From positions 189,831 to 253,830 of the forward strand of contig NZ_JAHKQN010000020.1 of assembly GCF_018861125.1 (NCBI RefSeq): a DNA stretch of 64,000 bases, read 5' to 3'. The notes beneath the pieces were generated by a model. It was not told the DNA's origin and made no database searches. It saw nothing but the letters and a program-made list of their open reading frames with translations. The DNA comes from Cellulophaga baltica (GTDB lineage: Bacteria; Bacteroidota; Bacteroidia; Flavobacteriales; Flavobacteriaceae). A program made the translations under genes and the position numbers. Shown piece after piece: positions 36,607-44,666 of this stretch (positions are counted from its first letter, which is position 1; every line of letters begins with the position of its first letter).

Positions 36607-36614
36607 CAAAGATA
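36607..36614 (-). promoter_or_regulatory. Promoter -7 box 4 nt before the queE start codon
   Basis: On the minus strand the sequence reads TATCTTTG, then CAGC, then ATG. If functional, transcription starts at or beside the A of the ATG and the message is leaderless. A TTG lies 24 nt upstream of the box. Because the box also spells codons of a longer reading frame, chance is possible. Confidence 0.4.
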
Positions 36615-36645
36615 CATTTTAGTTATGAGTCTATCACACAACTAT

Positions 36646-36653
36646 TAAATTTG
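36646..36653 (+). promoter_or_regulatory. Promoter -7 box for the HerA-like ATPase gene
   Basis: TAAATTTG matches TAnnTTTG exactly and would give a leader of about 70 nt to the ATG at 36732. It is divergent from the queE box, about 32 bp away. Confidence 0.4.
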
Positions 36654-36731
36654 TCTTAATTGAAAAATCTAACCTCCTTTAGATTTTTTCAGTTGCCTAA
36701 AAAACGCTTATTTTTATGCAAAATTAACTTG

Positions 36732-38240
36732 ATGAGCAACAAAGACCAATTCTTTCAACATATAACAGAAGGATACCGAACTAAAGGTGATTTTATCACT
36801 ATGGGAGCTGCAATTTTAGACGGTGAAACACTTACGGATGCATTTGTAAAAATCCCACTAAAAACTTTAAATAGACACGGACTTATTGCTGGTGCAACTG
36901 GTACAGGTAAAACAAAAACATTGCAAGTACTTGCGGAAAACTTATCAGAAAAAGGTATTCCAGTCATGTTAATGGATCTTAAAGGTGATTTAAGTGGTTT
37001 AGCACAACCTAGCCCAGGGCATGAAAAAATTGATGAAAGACATGAAAAAATTGGATTACCTTTCGAATCTAAAAAATTTCCTGTCGAGATTTTGTCTTTA
37101 TCAGAGCAAGATGGTGTGAAATTACGTGCAACTGTTTCTGAATTTGGTCCTACACTATTATCAAGAATATTAGATTTAACTGAAACACAAGAAGGTATTG
37201 TTGCTGTTGTTTTTAAATATTGTGACGATAATAAATTACCGCTTTTAGATTTAAAAGATTTTAAAAAAGTACTTCAATATGCTACTGATGGTGGTAAAGC
37301 TGAATTTACTAAAGATTATGGTAGAATTAGTACGAGTTCTACCGGTGCAATTCTTCGAAAAATTATAGAATTAGAACAACAAGGCGCCGATTTATTTTTT
37401 GGTGAAAAATCTTTTGAAGTAAATGATTTGACCCGTATTGATGAAAACGGAAAAGGTTATATAAACATTTTAAGACTTACTGATATACAAGATAGACCAA
37501 AATTGTTTTCTACTTTTATGTTGAGTCTATTAGCTGAAATATATGATACATTTCCAGAACAAGGTGACGCTGATCAGCCAGAGTTAATTTTATTTATTGA
37601 TGAAGCTCATTTAATTTTTAAAGAAGCTTCAAAAGCTTTATTAGATCAAATTGAAAGTATTGTAAAATTAATTCGTTCAAAAGGTATTGGGTTATATTTT
37701 GTTACACAAAACCCAACAGATGTACCAAATGATGTATTATCTCAATTAGGTTTAAAAGTACAACATGCTTTGCGTGCCTTTACTGCTCGTGATAGAAAAG
37801 CAATAAAATTAACAGCAGAAAACTACCCTGAATCTGAATTTTATGACACAAAAGAAGTACTTACATCTTTAGGTATTGGTGAAGCATTAATATCTGCTTT
37901 AGATGAAAAAGGTAGACCAACACCATTGGCCGCTACAATGCTACGCGCTCCAATGAGCCGTATGGATATACTTTCTGAAAGTGAATTGAATGAAGTAATT
38001 GATCGCTCATCATTAGTTAAAAAATACAATGATATTATTGATCGTGAAAGTGCCTATGAAATTCTGAATGAAAAAATAGAAAAAGCTGAAGCAATAGCCG
38101 AAAGAGAAAAAAGGAAACCAAAAACAAAATCCACATCTCGAAGTAGAACAAGCACTAGGCAAAACCCTGTAATTAAGGTATTAACTAGCGCAACTTTTAT
38201 TAGAGGAGTATTAGGTGTATTAAAAAAAGTAATACGCTAA
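36732..38240 (+). CDS. HerA/YjgR-like P-loop ATPase (DUF853 family)
   Basis: The 502-residue product starts at the ATG at 36732 (MSNKDQFF); a TTG at 36660 would add 24 non-conserved residues. Walker A is GATGTGKT (residues 54-61) in HGLIAGATGTGKTKTLQVLAE, Walker B ILFIDEAHLIF, and the arginine-finger region GLYFVTQNPTDVPNDVLSQLG. These identify the YjgR group of the HerA-FtsK superfamily, which resembles DNA-translocating ATPases. A basic, low-complexity tail (KRKPKTKSTSRSRTSTRQ) precedes the C-terminus, which may bind nucleic acid. Function is not established. It begins an apparent run of same-strand genes to 40129. Confidence 0.88.
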   Translation: MSNKDQFFQHITEGYRTKGDFITMGAAILDGETLTDAFVKIPLKTLNRHGLIAGATGTGKTKTLQVLAENLSEKGIPVMLMDLKGDLSGLAQPSPGHEKIDERHEKIGLPFESKKFPVEILSLSEQDGVKLRATVSEFGPTLLSRILDLTETQEGIVAVVFKYCDDNKLPLLDLKDFKKVLQYATDGGKAEFTKDYGRISTSSTGAILRKIIELEQQGADLFFGEKSFEVNDLTRIDENGKGYINILRLTDIQDRPKLFSTFMLSLLAEIYDTFPEQGDADQPELILFIDEAHLIFKEASKALLDQIESIVKLIRSKGIGLYFVTQNPTDVPNDVLSQLGLKVQHALRAFTARDRKAIKLTAENYPESEFYDTKEVLTSLGIGEALISALDEKGRPTPLAATMLRAPMSRMDILSESELNEVIDRSSLVKKYNDIIDRESAYEILNEKIEKAEAIAEREKRKPKTKSTSRSRTSTRQNPVIKVLTSATFIRGVLGVLKKVIR

Positions 38241-38277
38241 AAATTCTTATAAATATTTAATATCCACATTATATAAA

Positions 38278-38889
38278 ATGAAAAAAATTGTATCAGTTGT
38301 TTTAACCGTGTCATCACTAATATTTTTTAATTGTGAAAAGGAAAGCACAAATTTTAAGATTACAAATTCAGCTATTGGACAGCTTACGAAAGAAACTAAA
38401 ATTTCAGATTTAGAAACACTTTACGCTAATGACTCAATTGTAGCCGCAAATGGTATTCCTAAAATGAATTTGAGTAATGTTACATCTGAACCTGAAGATG
38501 ATAACAGCGAACGTGTCATAAAAGATGGTTTCAGTTATCAAAAAATTGAAGTTTTTGAAAAAGGTGGCGCACATTTATTAAGTTTAACACCTAGTAATGA
38601 TTCCGTACCCACTGTTGAAAATATTAGAATTTACGATGCTCGTTACAAAACAGAAAAAGGAGTTACTATCAACAGTACTTTTAAAGATATTAAAGACAAT
38701 TACACTATTAAAAAAATAATTACTACCATGAACAACGTAGTTATTTTATTAAAAGATTCTGGTGTATACTTCACAATTGACAAGCAACAATTACCAGCTA
38801 GTTTAAGGTATAATTCAAGTACAAATATTGAAGAGGTTCAAATACCTGATACAGCAAAAATAAAGTACATGTGGATGGCTTGGGAATAG
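38278..38889 (+). CDS. YfeY-like (DUF1131) lipoprotein
   Basis: The 203-residue protein has a lipoprotein signal peptide (lipobox FFNC, Cys about residue 19). The later half carries the DUF1131 landmarks LLSLTPSNDS, IRIYDARYKTEKGVTINSTFKDI, VVILLKDSGVYFTIDKQQLPASLRYN and the IPDTAKIKYMWMAW ending, as in enterobacterial YfeY. That protein is envelope-stress (RpoE) regulated in E. coli. The function is unknown. It is in a codirectional run with the ATPase, cupin and alpha/beta hydrolase. Confidence 0.82.
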   Translation: MKKIVSVVLTVSSLIFFNCEKESTNFKITNSAIGQLTKETKISDLETLYANDSIVAANGIPKMNLSNVTSEPEDDNSERVIKDGFSYQKIEVFEKGGAHLLSLTPSNDSVPTVENIRIYDARYKTEKGVTINSTFKDIKDNYTIKKIITTMNNVVILLKDSGVYFTIDKQQLPASLRYNSSTNIEEVQIPDTAKIKYMWMAWE

Positions 38890-38927
38890 TTCTTTTGTTT
38901 ATTTAAAATTGCTTAATTCACTTTTTA

Positions 38928-39296
38928 ATGATAAAAAAATTTATAATACAAAAATCTCCTTTTATAGTACCAACAACTGATGGTAAATTAATTGAAGAGC
39001 ATTTTGGTAATGCTAGTACAAATGATGCAAACCTTAGCTTAGCACATATGGTTGCACCTGCAGGCTGGAATGAACCTTTTCAAACTCCAGAATTTGATGA
39101 ATATACTTATATCATAAAAGGTAAAAAGCAATTTATTATTGATGGTGAGACTGTGATTTTAAAAGCAGGCCAATCAATAAAAATTAACAAGAACACTAGA
39201 GTACAATACGCTAACCCCTTTACTGAACCATGTGAGTATATTGCAGTTTGCTTACCCGCTTTTGATTTCGCAAAAGTTCACAGAGAAGAAGAATAG
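38928..39296 (+). CDS. Cupin-domain protein
   Basis: The 122-residue protein is a single beta-barrel cupin. Core pieces are MVAPAGWNEPFQTPEFDEYTYIIKGKKQFIIDG (cited in part as EFDEYTYIIKGKKQF) and VILKAGQSIKINKNTRVQYANP. The first metal-binding motif usually contains two His; here it reads EFDEYTY, so the metal site is incomplete and binding rather than catalysis is possible. It starts 39 bp after the YfeY-like gene and ends 6 bp before the next gene. Confidence 0.75.
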   Translation: MIKKFIIQKSPFIVPTTDGKLIEEHFGNASTNDANLSLAHMVAPAGWNEPFQTPEFDEYTYIIKGKKQFIIDGETVILKAGQSIKINKNTRVQYANPFTEPCEYIAVCLPAFDFAKVHREEE

Positions 39297-39301
39297 CTAA
39301 A

Positions 39302-40129
39302 ATGAAAAAATACATTCCTAGATTATTTGGTCGCTATATTAATACTCTTTTTAAAGTATCAAAGAAAAAAGCTGTTGAAAAAGCATTTCTACTTTTTTGT
39401 ACACCACAAAAAGGACGTGTAAAAGAATTTCAAAAAAAATTCTTAGACAGTGCTAAGTTTGAGAAAGTAGAATCAAACAATATAACCCTACAAACCTATA
39501 AATGGGAAGGTGAAAAAGAGACAGTTTTATTACTTCACGGCTGGGAAAGTAATGTATATAGATGGCGAAACTTATTAGGCTTTTTAAAAGAAGCTGGTTA
39601 TAATATTGTTGCTATTGATGCTCCTGGTCATGGTAATTCTACAGGTGATATTTTGCATGTTCCTATTTACACAAAATGTGCAAACGATATTATTACTAAG
39701 TACAAACCTAAATATGTGATTGGACATTCTGTTGGTGGTATGACAACGCTATACAATCAATACAAACACCCAAATAATAGTGTTGAAAAAATAGTTTCAT
39801 TAGGAGCTCCATCTGAGCTTTCTGAAATTATGAAACACTATGAAAACTTGTTGCAACTTAATGATAACGTTGTTGAAAGTTTAGAAGCATATTTTATTGA
39901 AAAATTTAATATAATAGTTAATGAGTTTTCAATCGCATCATTTGTAAAAAACAGCACTGTTCCTGGACTTATTATTCATGACAAGTTTGATAAAATTGCT
40001 CCTTTTAGTGCTGCAAAAAGCATTCATAAAAATTGGAAAAACAGTACTTTAGTTGAAACAGAAGGTTTAGGACATTCATTACATCAAGATGATGTTAACA
40101 AACAGGTTATTTCATTTTTAGAACAGTAA
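39302..40129 (+). CDS. Alpha/beta hydrolase
   Basis: The 275-residue protein has the nucleophile elbow GHSVGG (Ser about residue 143), an oxyanion region LLHGWESNVYRW, the acid in LIIHDKFDKIAPF and a final His in EGLGHSLH, so the triad is complete. The first 50 residues are basic and may be membrane-associated. Substrate unknown. Its stop codon sits inside a perfect 18-bp hairpin. Confidence 0.85.
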   Translation: MKKYIPRLFGRYINTLFKVSKKKAVEKAFLLFCTPQKGRVKEFQKKFLDSAKFEKVESNNITLQTYKWEGEKETVLLLHGWESNVYRWRNLLGFLKEAGYNIVAIDAPGHGNSTGDILHVPIYTKCANDIITKYKPKYVIGHSVGGMTTLYNQYKHPNNSVEKIVSLGAPSELSEIMKHYENLLQLNDNVVESLEAYFIEKFNIIVNEFSIASFVKNSTVPGLIIHDKFDKIAPFSAAKSIHKNWKNSTLVETEGLGHSLHQDDVNKQVISFLEQ

Positions 40130-40153
40130 AATAGAATTTTACTGTTCTAAAAA
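40115..40153. terminator. Bidirectional terminator containing both stop codons
   Basis: TTTTTAGAACAGTAAAAT pairs perfectly over 18 bp with ATTTTACTGTTCTAAAAA around a 3-nt AGA loop. The left arm encodes the last codons and stop (LEQ, TAA) of the alpha/beta hydrolase; the right arm, read on the other strand, includes the TAG of the histidine-kinase gene. Confidence 0.85.
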
Positions 40154-41199
40154 GTAATTGTAAAAGTTGTGCCTTCGTTCACTTTACTTTCAACAGCGAT
40201 TTCACCATTTAGGTCTTTTATATAGTTATGAATTAAATACAAGCCAACCCCCTTACTATCTTCTAAATTGTGAAATTTTTGACTTATTTTAAAAATTTTA
40301 TTTTGTACTCTATTCATATCAAAACCCAAGCCATTATCCGAAAAAATAAGTTTCACCTTTTCTCCTTCAAATTTTGAAGATATTTTTATAATTGGAGCAA
40401 CATCTGTTCTGGCATATTTTATAGAATTTGTTATAAAATTTAACAAAATACTCTCCATATAACTTCTATTAAAGTTTACATTCTCCACTTCAGAGAAGTC
40501 AAAAATAAAAGTTGCTCTAGAGTCATTAATCAGCGCCAATATAGAAGATTGTACTTTTTTAAAAGTAGACTCAAAATTAATTTCTTCAATTTTTAAATCT
40601 AAGTTATCAACCTCTTCAATACAATCAACATAATCATCTAAGGATTGTTTCAGTCCATCAGACGATTCTTTAATTAAACCAATAATTTCCAATAATTGTT
40701 GATCTTCAATTTCATCTAATTCAATTAAATCCACTAAAGTCTGTATATTATTAATGGGTGACCTTAAATCATGTGAAGTCTTATAATTCAAAGTCTTTAA
40801 ATCTCTACTTTTTTTATCGAGTTCAAAAAGCTTTTCAACACGCTCTGCTTCCAATTTTTTCTTATAGGTAATATCCTTTGCAATTCCGTATATCAACTTA
40901 TCTTCAGGAACAACCATTAAAGTCCAATGTAACCAGACTATTTCACCAGATTTAGTTACATATCTATTTTCTATATTATTTAAAGGAATACTTTTTCGTA
41001 ACTCTTCGCCATATTGCAAGGTTCGCATAACGTCTTCTTCGTAAATAAAACTTTTAATATGTTTCGCGTAAAGTTCATCTTCGGTATATCCTAGAAGATT
41101 TACAAATGCGGGGTTTACTTTTATAAAATGACTATTATAGTCTGCAATACAAAATATATCTAGTGATTTTTCAAAAAAAGGTTCAATACTTATGCTCAT
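40147..41199 (-). CDS. PAS-domain sensor histidine kinase, soluble
   Basis: The 350-residue protein has an N-terminal PAS domain (residues about 5-115: FFEKSLDIFCIADYNSHFI, LGYTEDELYAKHI, VWLHWTLMVVPE) and a coiled linker. A dimerisation segment with the phosphorylated His143 in TSHDLRSPINNIQ follows. The catalytic domain shows the N box (LLNFITNSIKYA), G1 SDNGLGFDM and G2 GVGLYLIHNYI. No membrane helix or signal peptide is present, so it senses a cytoplasmic signal. No response regulator is adjacent. Two palindromes precede it. Confidence 0.9.
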   Translation of the reverse strand: MSISIEPFFEKSLDIFCIADYNSHFIKVNPAFVNLLGYTEDELYAKHIKSFIYEEDVMRTLQYGEELRKSIPLNNIENRYVTKSGEIVWLHWTLMVVPEDKLIYGIAKDITYKKKLEAERVEKLFELDKKSRDLKTLNYKTSHDLRSPINNIQTLVDLIELDEIEDQQLLEIIGLIKESSDGLKQSLDDYVDCIEEVDNLDLKIEEINFESTFKKVQSSILALINDSRATFIFDFSEVENVNFNRSYMESILLNFITNSIKYARTDVAPIIKISSKFEGEKVKLIFSDNGLGFDMNRVQNKIFKISQKFHNLEDSKGVGLYLIHNYIKDLNGEIAVESKVNEGTTFTITF

Positions 41200-41216
41200 T
41201 CGTAATATGAAGTAAA

Positions 41217-41236
41217 ATACCTCGTATACAAGGTAT
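41217..41236. promoter_or_regulatory. Near-perfect palindrome upstream of the histidine kinase
   Basis: ATACCTCGTATACAAGGTAT is an inverted repeat with 18 of 20 symmetric positions and lies 18 nt before the kinase ATG. It could be an operator. A second inverted repeat (ATATTTTG with CAAAATAT, 41253-41275) is nearby. Confidence 0.4.
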
Positions 41237-41381
41237 AAATGGTTGGTTTTTAATATTTTGCAATATACAAAATATCACCTAAATTTTAACTCAAATTTAA
41301 AACCTTATTAACAAAAAAAATCATTCATAATTAGTAAGAACTAACTACAAATGATTTTATATAAACCGATATAAATATCTC

Positions 41382-42266
41382 TTATTTTCTACTTCTATGA
41401 CGTTCTCTCGCTAGTAGTGTATTTTTCAATAACATTGCTATAGTCATTGGTCCAACTCCGCCAGGAACTGGTGTAATAAATGAAGCTTTTTTACTTACAT
41501 TTTCAAAATCTACATCACCAGTTATGTAATATCCTTTTTCTTTAGTATCATCAGCAACACGCGTTATACCAACATCTATTACAACAGCATCATCCTTAAC
41601 CATTTCTGCTTTCAAAAACTTTGGTACTCCTAATGCCGAAATAACAATATCTGCCTGTGATATAATTTGAGTTATATTTTTAGTATGACTATGTGTTAAG
41701 GTAACTGTTGAGTTTCCTGGCCAGCCTTTTCTACCCATTAAAATACTCATTGGTCTACCTACGATATGACTTCTACCTATTACAACTGTATGCTTCCCTT
41801 TTGTATCAACATTGTAACGTTCTAAAAGTTCTAATATTCCAAAAGGTGTCGCAGGTATAAAAGTACTCATATCCAATGCCATTTTACCAAAATTCATTGG
41901 GTGAAAACCATCTACATCTTTATCAGGATCAATAGCTAATAACACCTTTTGAGTATCAATTTGCGGTGGCAATGGCAATTGAACTATAAAACCATCAATA
42001 TTTTCATCTTGGTTTAATTCTTCAATTTTTTGCAAAAGTTCTTGTTCCGAAGTCGTACTTGGCATTTTTACTAAAGTAGATTCAAATCCTATTTTTTCAC
42101 AAGACCTTACTTTACTACCTACATAAGTTAAACTTGCCCCATCATTACCAACTAAAATAGCAGCTAAGTGAGGTACTTTTTCACCACGTTCGCGCATTTT
42201 AATTACCTGAGCAGCAATCTCTTCCTTAATCTCATTAGATACTTTTTTTCCGTCTAATATTTCCAT
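41382..42266 (-). CDS. folD: Methylenetetrahydrofolate dehydrogenase/cyclohydrolase FolD
   Basis: The 294-residue protein has the family landmarks KVPHLAAILVGNDGASLTYV, YVGSKVRSCEKIGF (catalytic Lys in the VGSKVR context), GFIVQLPLPPQI, DPDKDVDGFHPMN, VVIGRSHIVGRPMSILM and the terminal FITPVPGGVGPMTIAMLLKN. The enzyme interconverts methylene-, methenyl- and formyl-tetrahydrofolate in the cytoplasm. It follows ffh by 76 bp in the same direction. Confidence 0.96.
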   Translation of the reverse strand: MEILDGKKVSNEIKEEIAAQVIKMRERGEKVPHLAAILVGNDGASLTYVGSKVRSCEKIGFESTLVKMPSTTSEQELLQKIEELNQDENIDGFIVQLPLPPQIDTQKVLLAIDPDKDVDGFHPMNFGKMALDMSTFIPATPFGILELLERYNVDTKGKHTVVIGRSHIVGRPMSILMGRKGWPGNSTVTLTHSHTKNITQIISQADIVISALGVPKFLKAEMVKDDAVVIDVGITRVADDTKEKGYYITGDVDFENVSKKASFITPVPGGVGPMTIAMLLKNTLLARERHRSRK

Positions 42267-42342
42267 TATCGTGGTTTTCTTTTCGTTTTTGGTTTTCTGA
42301 TAATATTCTATTATATAACTACTTAAAAAACAACAAAAGAGA

Positions 42343-43680
42343 TTATTTCATCCCTTTCATTGCTCCCATCATTTGCATCATTTTTTTACCGCCACCGCCT
42401 TGCATCATTTTCATCATCTTACTCATCTGATCAAATTGCTTAAGTAACTGGTTTACTTCTTGTATGGTTCTACCACTACCTTTTGCTACTCTCTTTTTTC
42501 TACTTGCATTAAGTTTTGAAGGTGTAGATCTTTCTAATGGAGTCATTGAATGTATGATTGCTTCAACATGTTTAAAAGCATCATCATCAATATCTAAACC
42601 TTTTAATGCTTTACCGGCACCAGGAATCATTCCCATAAGGTCTTTGATATTACCCATTTTTTTAATTTGCTGAATCTGACTTAAAAAGTCATCAAAACCA
42701 AATTGATTTTTAGCAATCTTTTTCTGAATCTTCCTACTCTCTTCTTCATCAAATTGCTCTTGTGCTCTTTCTACTAAAGACACAACATCACCCATCCCTA
42801 AGATACGCTCAGCCATACGCGAAGGATAGAAAACATCAATAGCTTCCATCTTTTCACCTGTACCAATAAATTTAATTGGTTTATTTACTACAGATTTAAT
42901 TGAGATTGCGGCACCACCACGAGTATCACCATCTAATTTTGTCAGTATAACACCATCAAAATTTAAAATATCATTAAAGGCTTTAGCTGTATTTACTGCA
43001 TCTTGCCCTGTCATGGCATCAACAACAAATAAAGTTTCTTGTGGCTTTATTGCTTTATGAACGTTTTCAATTTCGTTCATCATTTCTTCATCAACAGCTA
43101 AACGACCAGCGGTATCAATAATTACCACATTGTGTCCGTTTGCCTTTGCGTATGCAATACCTGCTTTTGAAATTGCAACAGGATCAGTATTTCCTCGATC
43201 AGAAAAAACTTCAACGTCTATTTGTTCACCAACTACATGTAATTGATCAACTGCCGCCGGACGATATACATCACAAGCAACCAATAAAGGTTTCTTTGTT
43301 TTTTTTGTTTTTAGATAATTGGCAAGTTTACCAGAAAAGGTAGTTTTACCAGACCCCTGTAAACCAGACATTAATATTACTGATGGATTTGACCCTAAGT
43401 TGATACCTTCAACATCACCACCCATTAACTCAGTTAACTCATCTTTTACAAGCTTCACCATTAATTGGCCTGGTTGTAAAGATGTTAATACATCTTGACC
43501 TAATGCTTTTTCTTTTACTCTATTGGTAAATTCTTTAGCAATTTTAAAGTTAACATCGGCATCTAATAAAGCTCTACGGACTTCTTTTAAAGTCTCTGCA
43601 ACATTAATTTCTGTAATTTGTCCATGTCCTTTTAGAACATGAAGTGCTTTATCTAGCTTTTCGCTTAAATTATCAAACAT
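42343..43680 (-). CDS. ffh: Signal recognition particle protein Ffh
   Basis: The 445-residue protein has an N-domain helical bundle, then the G-domain P-loop GLQGSGKTTFSGKL at about residue 107, the DTAGRL motif and TKLDGDTRGGAAISI. The methionine-rich M-domain with QFDQMSKMMKMMQGG-type ending follows. It binds signal sequences on ribosomes with 4.5S RNA and hands them to FtsY. A TAAATTTG promoter box lies at 43707-43714 on the minus strand, about 27 nt upstream. Confidence 0.97.
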   Translation of the reverse strand: MFDNLSEKLDKALHVLKGHGQITEINVAETLKEVRRALLDADVNFKIAKEFTNRVKEKALGQDVLTSLQPGQLMVKLVKDELTELMGGDVEGINLGSNPSVILMSGLQGSGKTTFSGKLANYLKTKKTKKPLLVACDVYRPAAVDQLHVVGEQIDVEVFSDRGNTDPVAISKAGIAYAKANGHNVVIIDTAGRLAVDEEMMNEIENVHKAIKPQETLFVVDAMTGQDAVNTAKAFNDILNFDGVILTKLDGDTRGGAAISIKSVVNKPIKFIGTGEKMEAIDVFYPSRMAERILGMGDVVSLVERAQEQFDEEESRKIQKKIAKNQFGFDDFLSQIQQIKKMGNIKDLMGMIPGAGKALKGLDIDDDAFKHVEAIIHSMTPLERSTPSKLNASRKKRVAKGSGRTIQEVNQLLKQFDQMSKMMKMMQGGGGKKMMQMMGAMKGMK

Positions 43681-43706
43681 AGTCTTACCTTAATTATCAA
43701 GAATTG

Positions 43707-43714
43707 CAAATTTA
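43707..43714 (-). promoter_or_regulatory. Promoter -7 box for ffh
   Basis: On the minus strand this reads TAAATTTG, an exact match to TAnnTTTG, giving a leader of about 20 nt before the ffh ATG. Confidence 0.5.
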
Positions 43715-43867
43715 ATAATAACAATGCGAAGTGTGAAGTGTGACAGCGAAATAATAAACTAATTATTAACTATTTTACTCTCTTAAATTGCTAAAATAGC
43801 TTGTTTAAATTCTGAAAGAAGACTAAAAACCACTATTTACATCCAAAATCATGTTTTAGGCTTTAAA

Positions 43868-44650
43868 TTAAGTGCGATTAACGGGTTGATGGAAATCGAA
43901 TTTTAGCATACTACCTATTAAAGCATACAACACCGGAAATTCAATTTTAAATTGCTCAGGAGTTTCTACATAATTCTCTGTAGCTACAGCAAAAAATTCA
44001 TGCATATTGGTACGACTATACGCTCTAAAGTAATTACTATTTTCAAGTTTCTCATTAAAAGTTGAGCTATCAAACATATGATTTACTTTATCAATCTGCT
44101 TTTTGAAAAAACGAGCTTCTCTACTGTCTTCAATAATAGAATTAAAACTTAAAGCATGTGCAAATTCATGCACTCCTAAATTTTTATTATCATTTGGAAT
44201 TTGAAAACCTTGTTTTACGTGCAATGCAGAAACTACTATTGTTTTTAACCCGGGGTTGTATTCCCCAATATGATCTTGTCTCGTAATTTTAGAATAATAT
44301 TGATCAGGATAAATTATAATTCGTTCAATTGCTGGAATTTTATAATTTTTTAAACCCAAAGTAAGCATCGTTGCTGTTGCACTTAACAACAATGCCATAT
44401 CATCGTGCCTTGGTATTTCTCCATTAAAAACAAATTGTTTGTCTTTCCGAAACCTAAGTAGTCTGTATTCAAACTTTTGCTTTTGCCTTATAGATAGCTT
44501 TTTATATACTGGAAAATTGTTTAATATAATTTTCTTTTCTGATAAAGTAAGTGGTTCTATTTTAGCAAAATATAGGCTATACGCATAATGTAATATGTAT
44601 AAAAAGTAAGCAAGAATTGCCAACAAAAAAAGTATAGGTCCTATTACCAT
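43868..44650 (-). CDS. MtfA/M90-like zinc-dependent peptidase
   Basis: The 260-residue protein has one N-terminal membrane helix (residues about 2-25, IGPILFLLAILAYFLYIL) and the zinc motif VHEFAHALSF with His161 and His165, followed by EFFAVATENYVETPEQF, which supplies the third ligand in the MtfA family. MtfA in E. coli is a peptidase that also binds the regulator Mlc. Here the membrane anchor is extra. It lies 16 bp downstream of argS in the same direction. Confidence 0.85.
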   Translation of the reverse strand: MVIGPILFLLAILAYFLYILHYAYSLYFAKIEPLTLSEKKIILNNFPVYKKLSIRQKQKFEYRLLRFRKDKQFVFNGEIPRHDDMALLLSATATMLTLGLKNYKIPAIERIIIYPDQYYSKITRQDHIGEYNPGLKTIVVSALHVKQGFQIPNDNKNLGVHEFAHALSFNSIIEDSREARFFKKQIDKVNHMFDSSTFNEKLENSNYFRAYSRTNMHEFFAVATENYVETPEQFKIEFPVLYALIGSMLKFDFHQPVNRT

Positions 44651-44666
44651 AAATTAATTTAGAATT

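Noticed and set aside
41253-41275. Terminator candidate ATATTTTG ... CAAAATAT
   Set aside because: Very AT-rich stem without G/C core or T run, better seen as a possible binding site or chance in low-GC DNA.
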